Shown here piece after piece: positions 1-10,900 of a DNA stretch of 64,000 nucleotides. The stretch spans positions 2,108,001 to 2,172,000 of the forward strand of contig JAMJFZ010003656.1 in NCBI GenBank assembly GCA_026225945.1, given 5' to 3'. The notes under the pieces were generated by a model. That model had not been told where the DNA came from. It was given only the letters and a program-made list of their open reading frames with translations, and searched no databases. Source of the stretch: Cricetomys ansorgei (taxonomy: Eukaryota; Chordata; Mammalia; Rodentia; Nesomyidae). A program made the position numbers and the translations under genes. How positions within the stretch are numbered: position 1 is the stretch's first letter; every line of letters starts with the position of its first letter.

Positions 1-960
1 CCAAAGATTATCTAACAAAACTGCAACACCAGGCATGAGAAGCCCTCATTTGGGTTGCTGGTCAGTGTTGTCCAACAAACATACAGGCTATTGATATTGC
101 CTTTAAGTCCTTGTTGTTGAAGATACCATGCACTTTAGATGCAGGGCACAGAGGCTCCTGAGCTAGTATTGACCCGAAAACCTCCTCCCTGAGGACTAGC
201 TTTCATGGTACCAGAATGCATTATGCAAGCTTCCAAAGGAGGGAAGCAAGCAATGATCCTACACAGCTATGATAATACTTGTGGACTACAACATCAACCA
301 GCAGAGCACCATAACCCTAAAATGCAGTAGTGGCATACACATCTTTGTATGAACTTAAGACCCTCTCAACAAGAGGGAAACCAGCCTGGTACTGGAAACC
401 TAGCCAACTACACAGGAAAACTGCAAGAGCTAGAGATCAGAGAGTCTGCTGTGAGGTTGTGTCTCCTAATAATGTCAGAAGCCACACCCATAAAGCTTTA
501 CTAACATGACTGTCTTAACATGAGCTAAACAAGGACAGAAATGGCCAAGTGGACAGTGGAAAGCTCATGAGGCCTCAACTTATGGCAAAACACCAACACA
601 CATAAATAAAAATAAAATTTAAAAAATATTTAAAACAAACAAACAAACACGTGTGCCTGTCTGGAAAGAGAAAGAACTACAGACAACTAAAGAATACTGA
701 GAATGGGAGAAACAGTCTTCCCCTGGGAAGAGCACGGGAACTAGTTATCCAATACTAAATAGCCCTAAAAACATACATGCAAGTAACATTACACAGACTG
801 AGCAGCTTATATTTAGGAATATATATGTATATACATATATGTATGCATCAACAGTAAATGAAAGAAGAGGCCATGCATTTGAAAGAGAGCAAAAGAGAGT
901 TGGAGGGAAGAAAGGGAAGGGGGAGATGATGTAATTGTAATACCAAAAAAATAAAAGGAA
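1..960 (+). mobile_element. L1 3' UTR fragment (Lx-like), truncated at window edge
   Basis: Homologous along its length to 51,620-53,270. Shared phrases include CTGAGGACTAGCTTT, ATAACCCTAA, GCAGTAGTGGCA, TTAGGAATATATAT and TGAATTTGAAAGA-type text before a purine-rich tail and A-rich end. This is the typical 3' end of older rodent L1s. A short A-rich insert lies at about 600-650. Confidence 0.7.
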
Positions 961-2189
961 CATTTTAAATTTTAAATTTCATTTAGTTTAATTTTTAAAC
1001 TAGGACTACCACATGACCCAGCTATACACTCCCTTTGTTTTTTGAACAGTTCCTTACTTTTTAGTATTCTAAGTGGTCTCCAGTTCATTACCATGTTTTT
1101 CTCAGATCAGCCCCAGAATTAGCAATTTCTCCACAATTTTGGCTCTTTTAGTGGAGATTATTATTTAAAAAACCAAGATCTAGATGTTAGGGTTGTTCAT
1201 TATTATGGAGTTACCTCAGGAGGGAGAAAGAACTAGAAAAATGCATTTTCTGAACCAATTTGTGTATATACACATATCATTTTTAAAAATTCATCCACCT
1301 CTGTATGAGGTAAGCTAATCATGATTTTTTATAGAAGTTCCTAAGTCCAATTCAGAGCACATTTACACCTCTCTTTCTTGATTATTTGTAATCTCCCTTT
1401 CTGATGAGATGTGGTAAATTTGGCCACCCATCCACTATCCGCTTACTAATTTGGCCCATCCTAGTATGTTTGGATAGGGACTTCAGAACTGCTAGCCCAT
1501 GTTGTGATATAAAGAAATATACTTCTTAGAGGACAACTATATTTATAGGATCTCCTTTGCCCTCAGTTTCATAGTTTCTAGTCAATCAACTGTCCAAATA
1601 TATTAAGGTAAACTGTCCCTTTTTTTTTGGACTTTCATAACATTACTTAGGTGCTTTCCACCTTCAGTTCTTTTGTCCTTGTTCATCATAAAAATGTATG
1701 ATTGCAGGATACTTTTGTAATAAAGTTAGATTTGCTCGTTACAGGCTTTATTTCATCAAGGGATCACTGTATTTAGTGGTTAATTTTGTTGTACATATTA
1801 AAGTTTACATTTTGTGACATACAATTATGGGTTTTGACAATATTATTTTCTTAGATTTGGTCAGACTTGTTTTGGGGCCTGCTTAGGAATTGTGATGGAG
1901 AATGCTGCACATACGTATTCTGCAGCTGTTGGCTGGAATGTTCCATAGATGCCTGTTAAGTTCATTTGGCCTAAAGTGAAATTCAAATCCATCCTTTCTT
2001 TACTGATTTTCCATCCTGATAATCCCTACATTGTTGGAAGATGGGTACTGAAATCCTTTACTATCATTCATTAGCGTTTCATATATCCAGGTGCTTTGAT
2101 ATTGGATTAATACATATTTGTAATTTTTATATGGTCCTTGGGAATTGTCTATTATATAGTCTTTTGTTGTTGCTGCTTTGTTTTTTTAA
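961..2189. other. AT-rich intergenic stretch
   Basis: I see no gene, SINE or other recognisable element in this stretch. Confidence 0.5.
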
Positions 2190-2290
2190 TACAGGATCTC
2201 ACTCTGTAGCCCTTGCTGGTCTCTAATTCAGAGATCTGCCTGTCTCTGACTCTCAAGTGCTGGGATTAAAGGTGTGGCCACCACACCAAG
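2190..2290 (-). mobile_element. B1 SINE fragment
   Basis: Contains GTGCTGGGATTAAAGGTGTG near the right end, the reverse complement of the B1 head, preceded by the B1 body. Confidence 0.85.
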
Positions 2291-2508
2291 TCTATCATGT
2301 TATTCTTTTTATATCTCATTTTGATGTTTGACTTAATGTCTTTTTTATCTGAGGTAATGATCTCTACTCACTTTGATATAATTGAATGGAAAAGTAAATG
2401 TCACAAAATGTTTCCTGCACTGGGGAGTAGTGCACTATATCACAGGAGATAGCCTAGGTCCTTGCTCAGTGCATCAGTAAAAGAACATGAAAAAGATATG
2501 TATGTACA

Positions 2509-2512
<4 letters not shown>

Positions 2513-2563
<51 letters not shown>
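2513..2563. repeat. (TG)n microsatellite
   Basis: Pure TG run of about 51 bp. Confidence 0.97.
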
Positions 2564-2568
<5 letters not shown>

Positions 2569-2769
2569 TTTAAACACAGAGTCTCACTGTGGAAGGCTGT
2601 ACTAGAACTCAAGATCCTTCCACATCTCCCTCGCAAGTAGTTCCGGAATTATATCAATGCTTCACTAAACATCCACTCTCAATATTTTTCAAATAATTTG
2701 GTCTTTAAAAAGGCATCGATACAATTATTTTGAGATAAATAGAAGCATTCTATTTATCACATTTATTCT

Positions 2770-2948
2770 GTTTATCACATTTTTATTTGTAAGCGTGTAT
2801 GGGCACGTATGTGTTTGTGTGCAAGCAGGGGTGTGAGGACATCTTGTGGGAGTAGGTTCTCTTCCTCCACCATATTGGTCCAGGGAATAGAATTCAGGTC
2901 CTCAGGCTTGGTGGCAGGCGCTTTTACCGGTGAGCCATCTGACTGGAC
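2770..2948 (-). mobile_element. B2/B3 SINE
   Basis: Ends with GGTGAGCCATCT, the reverse complement of the tRNA-like B2/B3 head, preceded by GAATTCAGGTCCTC. Confidence 0.8.
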
Positions 2949-2977
2949 TTAATTAATTTTCTTATATCTACTTAAAC

Positions 2978-3003
2978 ACACACACACACACACACACACA
3001 CAC
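2978..3003. repeat. (CA)n microsatellite
   Basis: CA run followed by GTATATATAT. Confidence 0.95.
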
Positions 3004-3309
3004 GTATATATATCTTTTGGGAGCATCCTTTAAATGTTTAGAGCCTCTAAATATCTTAATCTAGTCACATTTGAGAGACAGTAATGAATGTGACATTTTC
3101 CGCTGTTCTCACAGTGTAACATGCCATGTAATTAGTGTCGTCGGGACAGGCGTCGGAGCTCTGAAGTCATTCTCTTCAGGAGAAACGGTAAAATCAAATA
3201 GAAACAGGGACACAGAATGGGGGACAGAGAAATGAAATGAATAGGTTTGAATGCTAAACAAGAGGTAGTAAACAGAAAAGAGCTACACTGAGGAGATCGG
3301 GATGTCGTT

Positions 3310-4340
3310 AAGCAGGGAGGGGGTGGGGCGGGCCAGTAGGGACGGAGACCCCCTCTGGAGGCGGAAAGAGGCAGGACCACTTCCGGCGAGGGGGGCGGGG
3401 GCAGTGGAGAGAGAGACAAGCTCAGACCTGAGGAGAGGCTTCGAGAGAGCAGACGTCCTCCGGACTCACGAGGGCGAGGTGAGCTGAGGTGGCCAGATTT
3501 GGCAAAGACCGCGAGGGGGCTTCAAGGCTGCGCTTCTGGGTGACTGGCTTCCCTCACCATTAAGGTTTGAAGAAAACCTGCCCGGGTTTGGGATCTAGCG
3601 GCTCCGATATGGTGGGCTTAAAGGTTCCTGGACCCAGTTCTCACGGGGGAAAGGCGGGGAGCGGGGGCGGAATCTCTGGGCTACGGGAAGGTCTGGACTC
3701 AGTTTGGGGATGGAAAGAAGGGATGCAGACCTGGTTGGAATTGTGGAAAAGAAAACTCGAGAAATCGTTCCGGCTGTAGCAAAAAGGGAGGCGGACGGAG
3801 TTCAGGAGGGAGATAACGGACAGAATGCCAGACTCGGATCAAGCTGAAGAAAAGGGGTTGGACCCCGTTTGGGCTACAGAAAGGATGGATCGGATTGGGA
3901 CCAAGAATGAAGCAACATAATCCTTTTTAAATGGTCCAAGGCCGGGGCTTGGAAGGGAGAAAGAGCGGGCTAGGATTCGGTTGGCACAGGTTTGAAACGG
4001 GGGAAGACCTGGTAGGGTTAGGGAGCTGGGAATCCACGAAGGGTATCCCTGTTGGATTTGGGGGTGGGGTATCCATGTTGCAGAAAGGGCGGGCCGGGCC
4101 CTTGCAGACGTGGACGGGGAGGGGGCAGTGTCGGCGGAGGCGACTGCGGCGCGGGGGGGAGGGGGCTTGCGGAGGGGTGGGAGGTGCGGAGGACTGCGGA
4201 ACCACGGTGAGGGTGAGTGGCTGACAGGCGGCGCGGCCGCAGAGGAGGGGGGGGACTGCTGAGGGGAGGGCGAGGGGGAGGGAGGAGGTGGGTGGCGCGA
4301 AGCGGCTCCGCGAAGCACGAGACATTCTGAGGGGGAAAGA
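3310..4340 (+). promoter_or_regulatory. Tro: GC-rich promoter region of TRO
   Basis: This is the only clearly GC- and CpG-rich kilobase in the window. It contains GGGCGGG boxes around 3,325 and 3,393, an ETS/GABP-type ACTTCCGG at 3379-3386, and a very GC-rich stretch at 4,080-4,320 including a GCGGCCGC. No TATA box precedes the proposed exon 1, which fits a CpG-type promoter with spread starts. Confidence 0.65.
3390..3478 (+). other. Tro: Probable TRO non-coding exon 1 (5' UTR; start uncertain)
   Basis: The sequence ends at a strong donor, GAG followed by GTGAGC, at 3478/3479 inside the GC-rich block. No open frame from here continues into the gene, so it would be 5' UTR. The left end is my guess: I placed it just after an ETS motif at 3379-3386. 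The next acceptor is at 4840. Other first exons are possible. A cDNA 5' end would settle it. Confidence 0.5.
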
Positions 4341-4458
4341 GTGGACTGAGAAATGGTGTAGTTAAAAGGAGGAGGTGATTGGGACCTAGATGTTCTGTAG
4401 CTCAGAGCTGGGGGCATATGTGGAAATGAGATGGTTAGAGATGGCCCTGTCCACCAAA

Positions 4459-4468
4459 GCGCATGCGT
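4459..4468. promoter_or_regulatory. NRF1-type motif 1 in TRO intron 1
   Basis: GCGCATGCGT matches the palindromic NRF1 consensus (TGCGCATGCGC) at nine of ten core positions. It lies just downstream of the GC-rich block. An identical 10-mer lies at 4581-4590. Confidence 0.45.
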
Positions 4469-4505
4469 ACTGAGGGCCTTGAGGACCAGGCTCATTTGGG
4501 AAACC

Positions 4506-4507
<2 letters not shown>

Positions 4508-4555
<48 letters not shown>

Positions 4556-4560
4556 TGTGT
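4508..4560. repeat. (TG)n microsatellite between the two NRF1-type motifs
   Basis: About 50 bp of TG in TRO intron 1, followed by a G10 run. Confidence 0.96.
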
Positions 4561-4580
4561 TGGGGGGGGGTGCGTTCTGT

Positions 4581-4590
4581 GCGCATGCGT
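4581..4590. promoter_or_regulatory. NRF1-type motif 2 in TRO intron 1
   Basis: This is a second copy of GCGCATGCGT, separated from the first by a TG repeat. Paired NRF1 sites near a CpG promoter suggest a functional element, but only by motif. Confidence 0.45.
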
Positions 4591-4840
4591 ATTGTCAGGT
4601 TGCGGTGTGGTAGAGGGTATTTAGGTGTAGGTCGTAGAACTGATTTGCCATCTTGGAATTGAAAGATGCTACAGCTTAGAAACCAGTTGCCCTGGGCTTC
4701 TAAGTAGGCAAGCCCAGAAAGGTTTGGGGCCCAAGATTAGGTAAATTGTTTTACCCTGGAGATTGAGCAAGACTTCTGGTGAAGGTTTCCCCCTCCCTTA
4801 TTCCCCTTATTCTCCTCTAACCGAGGCCCTTTTCCATCAG

Positions 4841-4910
4841 GCTCAGCTATTAGCCTCTCAGAAAGATGGATAGAAGAAATGACTACGGTTATCGGATGCC
4901 CACATTCCAG
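4841..4910 (+). CDS. Tro: TRO exon 2 with the initiation codon (coding part 4866-4910)
   Basis: The acceptor TTTCCATCAG ends at 4840 and the donor GTAAGA starts at 4911. Twenty-five UTR bases precede the ATG in an AAGATGG context. It codes for 15 residues, [15 protein letters not shown], and ends in phase 0. The N-terminal residues match the human protein, which fixes the start. Confidence 0.95.
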
Positions 4911-7900
4911 GTAAGAACTCTCTGCATTCTTACCATAGGCCATCTGCCCTTCCCTGAATTCACTTACCACTCAGGTGCCCAGTACCTCTGTGTAGTTCCA
5001 TAATTCCCTACCTAACCTGTCTCAGTCTTCCTTTGCATGGTTCAGTAAAGAGGAAAACCTGCCTGACACCATCTCCTGCTCCCTCCTCCTTTCCCCACCT
5101 CTTTTCAATCAAACTGCTCAGAAGGGGAGGACACTTTAGAGAAGGGTGGTTGTAAGGAGGCCAGATAGCCAGTAGGCTCATAATCCTAAGTATGTAGGGC
5201 CCTCTGCCTCCCCCTGGGAGCCTAGGGCCTCCTTTCTCTCCAGATGCACAGACTGAGACCACAGAAAAGGACAGCGTCCTGCTGATGCATACCCTGTTGT
5301 CGGCAACCAAGGACCCACCTACTGCCAGCCGCCCTAAGAAAAGCAAGACCAAGAAGACTTCTATTAAGGCTATTAATAAGACCACACCCACTCCCCCTCC
5401 AGTCCCTTCTGCCAGTGACATTGCTAGCAACAAGCCTAAAGTAACTTTGCAGGCTTTGAACCTACCAATGTTCACCCAGATTAGCCAGGCTCCAGCTACT
5501 AATGAGGCAGCCAATATCCAGGCTTCAGTTTCTGCTCAGACCAAGAAAGCCAAGACAAAGAGAGTTACTCCCAAGGTAACTCTAACTGGCAGTGAGGATG
5601 TCACTACACAGCTCAAGTCACCCTTACAGGCACTAAACATACCTGTTACCTCACCGACAATCCAGTCTCCAATTGCCAGTGAGTCAGCCAATTCCCTGGC
5701 CTTGATAGCTGTCAGCAAACCCAAGAAAGCTTCCAAGGCAAAGAAGGCTGCTAATAAGGCCATACCTAGTGCCACTGATATCTCACTGGCTTCGACTACC
5801 ACTCAAACAGCCACTACCCAAGGGCAAACCGCCAAGGAGACAGCTAGTATCCAGGCCACAGTAGCCACTATCAGAACCAAGAAAACTTCCAAAGCTAAAA
5901 GGACAACTGCTAAGATCACAAATACCGACATTGAATATGTAGAGTCCTTGAATGGTCTTGAGGCATCTAACAGACAGATTGAGGCCTCAGCTGTAGTTCT
6001 CAGGCCTAAAAAGCCCAAGGGGAAGAAGGTTGCCAATAAAAGCTCAAATTGTGCTGCTGAGCTCTCTGAGGCTCCGCCTGCCATTCAAATGGTCACAAAC
6101 CATGCCCTATCGGTCACTGTACGGATCAGGAGAGGGTCTAGGGCTCGAAAGGCTTCCACTAAGACTCGCCCAACTGAAAGCCAGGTTCAAATCACTGACC
6201 AAGGAGCTCAGGCCAAGATGGCTACCTCTCAGGCCAGCATAAGTGCCCTTGAGACTCAGGTTGCTGCTGCTGTCCAGGCTTTGGCAGATGACTATCTGGC
6301 TCAGTTGAGTTTAGAGCCCACAACCAGAACTCGTGGCAAGAGGAACCGGAAGGTAAGATCTGAGATACTATCCTTATCTTTGTGCTGATTTCCCATTCCT
6401 ATCCTAGGTTGTTCATTTGTCCTATAAATGTTTAGTGAGTCATTTCACTTCAAGAGAGGCCTTGTGTTCATATAGGCTATAGGAAATCCTGAGAAGGATG
6501 TGATACACTTATGTCCTCTAGTATATTGGTAGGGAAATACATTTGTGTATTTAGTCAAGACCTGTCTTTACATAATGTTTAACTATGTGCCAGACTTTGT
6601 GTCATATACATTTACCCACGTTATATGTGGATTTCTTGAAAAGAGCTCTTATTAACTGGGGACTGTAAATCCCAGTTTTGTAGATAAGAAAAGAAAGTCT
6701 CAGAATGAAGTGATCCATCTAAGGCCTGTAGTTGGCAGAGTATGGAGATAAAGAAAAGAGGAAACCCCCAGGCCATGTTCTTGGTTGCCCTGGGAGGTGA
6801 GATAAACTGTTGCCTGGAAGCCAGTGAAAGAAAAGCCTGGGAGTCAGGGTAGCCAGTGTCAGAGGGCGAAGCCCTCTTATAGGGGAGGGTCTATGGGGAC
6901 TTTCCAGAAGAAACAGCAATCTCTTTTATTAACTCCAGACATCTTTTTTCTTTCCATTGATAAAGTCTAAGCATCCCAATGGAGAAGAAAGAACTGGGAG
7001 TAATTACAGGCGGATGCCCTGGGGCCGGAGACCTCCACCACCACGAGATGTAGCTATTTTGCAGGAAAGGGTAAGAATCCAATCTGTCCTTGTCTGTTTT
7101 ACTTTCTCTTCATTCTCTGACATTCTCTCAAGTGTTCTGCTACTGTATTGATACCTAAATGTTTCTCTTCTAGGCAAATAAGTTGGTGAAATACCTGTTG
7201 GTTAAGGACCAGACGAAGATTCCCATCAAGCGCTCAGGTAGCCTTCTTGAGCTCTCCTCTTCACTATTCTCTTCTCCCCAGGGCCTGTGAGTAACTGTTT
7301 ACACTCATCACCTCTTCTCACACTGCCTCACCTGCTACACTCATATTTCACCATGGCTACCTGACCACATAGGGCTGATAAAAGACCACAGTCATTTACC
7401 CTCTGTACAATTTAGCATCTTCTGTCTCCCCTTTCTTTTAGACATGCTGAAGGATGTCATCCAAGAATATGATGAGTATTTCCCAGAGATCATTGAACGA
7501 GCAAGCTACGCTTTGGAGAAGGTAAAGGGACAGCCATGGGGATGGGTGCACTGGGGAAACCTTAAACAGAAGAAAGGTGTATGATCACCCTCGTGGGGGA
7601 AGCACAGACGTAATACATTCCCATCACTGTGCAGATGAGCACACAGTGGCCTAGGAGGGGCAGCCACTGATCACACAGCAAGTCAGTGATGGAAACACAG
7701 CTAGTACTAAAGCTGTGCAGCTTAGTCCTGGCTTCTGTCTGCTGCAGGACACTGTCTCATGTATTGCAGATGCTCAATGATCACAGAGATGCTGTGGGTG
7801 ACCACCCTATGCTTGTTACGTGTGTAATCTGTGCTTGGTAGTGAACTATATGCTTTACATGAATTTTTCTCTCCCCCACAAAACCTTTACTTAGGTATAC

Positions 7901-10900
7901 AGTTATCTGCACAATGCCCAAAATGCTGAGACCTAAGATATACTTGTGATCTCACAGGGTATTATTCTTTTACTTGGCAGATGTTTCGAGTCAATCTGAA
8001 GGAAATTGATAAACAAAGTAGTTTGTATATTCTTATCAGCACTCAGGAGTCCTCTGCAGGCATACTGGGAACGTAAGCTGGGGAAGTGCCAGGGTGGGAG
8101 GGGGCTCCTGCTTCCACCCATCCCTCTCTCCATATCCTCTTAGACGCTCAGGGAAAGAGAGCCTAAAAGCCCCTGTCCCAGCTCCCACACATGGCTGGAT
8201 CCCTGTGAGCATAGTGGTTCCAGTTCACGACTGACAGAAGGGCCTCAGAGCCTGGAGTAGGGCATCCCTGCTCTCAGCTTTGCCTTCTTTCCAACCTCCC
8301 AGGAGATCATTACTACTATTACTACTTGTCTTTTCTACTGAGTGCCTGGCCTGGCTGTGGAAGGGTGGCTCTCAAAGGAGGGAGGGATCTCTGGTGTGGA
8401 CCATGATGTCTGAGAGCAGGAGTGTCACTGGGGTTCCATCTAGAACTCTCTGAGAGCTGGGGGCTTTGGGAGAGGAAAAAAGACTCCTGTTAACTGAGTG
8501 CCCATGTGGCTGAGGATGACAGGCATTCTTTCATGTCCTCCTAACCCAGGGCAGGGTAGCATGTGGTTTCCCATTTTACTGAATGGAGACCTTGGCTCAA
8601 GAGTGCCTTGCCTTGGGTCATAGATAGCTGGGACCACAGAGTAGGTGGGATTCTCTGTATCTGAGAATCGCGAAGAGGCTGGTCTAATGAGCTGTGTCAT
8701 ATAGATGATGGCTCATGAACGTAAACTTGCTCTCTGTCCTGTTATTCTCTTAGGACCAAGGACACACCCAAGTTGGGTCTCCTCATGGTGATTCTGAGTG
8801 TCATTTTCATGAATGGCAACAAGGCCAGTGAGGGTAAGTGGCTGGGCATGCAGTTAAATAGGTGGCTGTTGTCTGAATTCCAGGTGCTCATTTTCTGTCC
8901 TTGTCTCCTTCTTGCCTCCTCTTGCAGCTGTCATCTGGGAGGTGCTGCGCAAGTTGGGGCTACGCCCTGGGTATGATTGGGCTCTCTCAGCGCTTGCTGT
9001 CCGTGTTGTCTTTTGGCAAGAGAGGACGGTCCCAGGATTGCCTCAGCCTGGTGGTCTGGTGGAGCATGCGTGGGGCGGGGATGGAGGATTTCTTACCTGG
9101 ATGAATGAAAAAATGGTTCTGAACTCTGCTTCTTTTCTCCTTTATGTCTTCTGTCTGTTCTGAGATGAGGTGTAAGGTGGACCTTCAGGCATCCCTGACA
9201 AAGCGCCATCTGCCCTCCACTGTTTTCTTCTAGTGGCCATATGCACACTACTATCTTCACTTCGTTGAGACTGCCTCATTGACTATAGAATCTGTTCCAC
9301 GTTGGGAAATACCCCTGCCTTCATCTGGGTAGTTCTGGTCTTTATTCACTGATTATTTTTTTCCTTTGCTAGGGTAAGACATTCACTTTTTGGAGAAGTA
9401 AGGAAACTGATTACAGATGAATTCGTGAAGCAGAAGTAAGTAGTGTTTAAGGCTCTGTGTAGCTCTAATGTGCTCTGGGTATTGTAATCTGATTCAGAAA
9501 GTACTTAGTACCTTTTTTACACTCTTTATAGACAGATGGGCATCCTGTGTCCTAGACATGAGTCCTGTCTAAATGCTTGTGGCCACGCCCTTGTTTGGAC
9601 CCTTGCAGTGTGGTGTATTCAGACCAGGGTTGCAGAATAGCCAACCTGTTTACAGCATACCTAACAGAAATATGGGGTTAGTCTCCACAGGAGACAAAAC
9701 ATATTTTTCTTCTGTGGCACCATGTCCCATATATGAATCACCAAGAACTGCTTTGCCTGGAACAGTATATTGCAATGAGTCTGGGTCTGGAGGGTCTTGA
9801 AAATTTTTCTCCCGGTGTTTGTTTAGAGGCAATTTCTTCATCTGAGGCCTAGTGGTTAAAGAATAGTTTTGCTTGTTTAGAAGCAAGTTTCATTTCCTTT
9901 CTCCAAGATATCTGGAATACAAGAGGGTTCCCAACAGCAGACCACCTGAATATGAGTTCTTCTGGGGCCTACGGTCTTACCATGAGACTAGCAAGATGAA
10001 AGTCCTGAAATTTGCATGCAAGGTAATGAATTTACTGAGCTTGGCACATTAAGGGAATGGGATGCTCCTGGCTATGTGCAGTGATAGACAGATATAGGGT
10101 AATATATGGTTTGTATATAAATATTTAAAGCTTTACTTGTGTTCCAGATATATACTGTAAGATATGTACCTTTTGTTGTCTAGTTAATTTTTCATACATT
10201 GTATCAGTCCAGGCTGCCATTTATAAAGTATTATTAATAACTAGATAGCTTAAGAAACAGAAATTGATATACTCACTGTTCTGGAGATAAAAACCCCAGT
10301 ACAGTCAGTTTCTGGTGTTTTCTTTCTGATGTACAGATGCTAACTTTTTCTGCATCTTTACATAGCATATAGCAAGCCTGAGTTCAGTTTCCTGTCTCTT
10401 CTTATAAGGACACTAATCATCTAACTGAAGTTATACCCATAAAAGGCTCTGTCTGCAAATTCAGTCATGATTAGGGATTGGTTATTCAACATAAGAATTT
10501 TTGGAAATACACTCGATCCATACCATACTTGAGTCTTTTATCATTTCCCATATTATAAATAGGGACATTTGGGCTCAGTGATATAAAGTAACTTGTCCAA
10601 GGACATACTTAGGTGCCTAAGTTATCAGAACTGAAGTTTGATATCAAGATGGACCCATTAGAACTTTAGAAAGTTGTTTTTTATTCACCACTATTAGTTT
10701 TGTGTGGACCCCATTAATGGGTGCCTCACACATATTTATAAGGGCTATTTTTCTTATAATGACTATACTTTTCATTTTAGGTACAGAAGAAAGATCCTAA
10801 AGACTGGGCTGCTCAGTACCGGGAGGCAGTAGAGATGGAAGTTCAGGCTGCAGCTGTGGCTGTGGCTGAGGCTGAGGCCAGGGCTGAGGCAAGAGCCCAG

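Larger units (their letters stand above)
6353..10780 (+). other. Tro: TRO introns 3-11
   Basis: The introns are short, from 94 to 758 bp. Introns 3 (6353-6965), 6 (7522-7980), 7 (8073-8753), 9 (8971-9372) and 10 (9436-9907) hold nothing I recognise besides splice signals. Intron 11 (10023-10780) holds an old interspersed repeat at about 10,180-10,520. The compactness contrasts with PFKFB1. Confidence 0.8.

Noticed and set aside
3839..4495. 218-codon minus-strand open frame in the TRO promoter
   Set aside because: Pro/Ser-rich frame generated by GC-rich DNA, with no recognisable domain and no splice signals.
5285..6388. Stand-alone gene starting at the ATG at 5285
   Set aside because: This ATG is internal residue 45 of TRO. 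The frame extends upstream to an acceptor and downstream past the donor at 6353.
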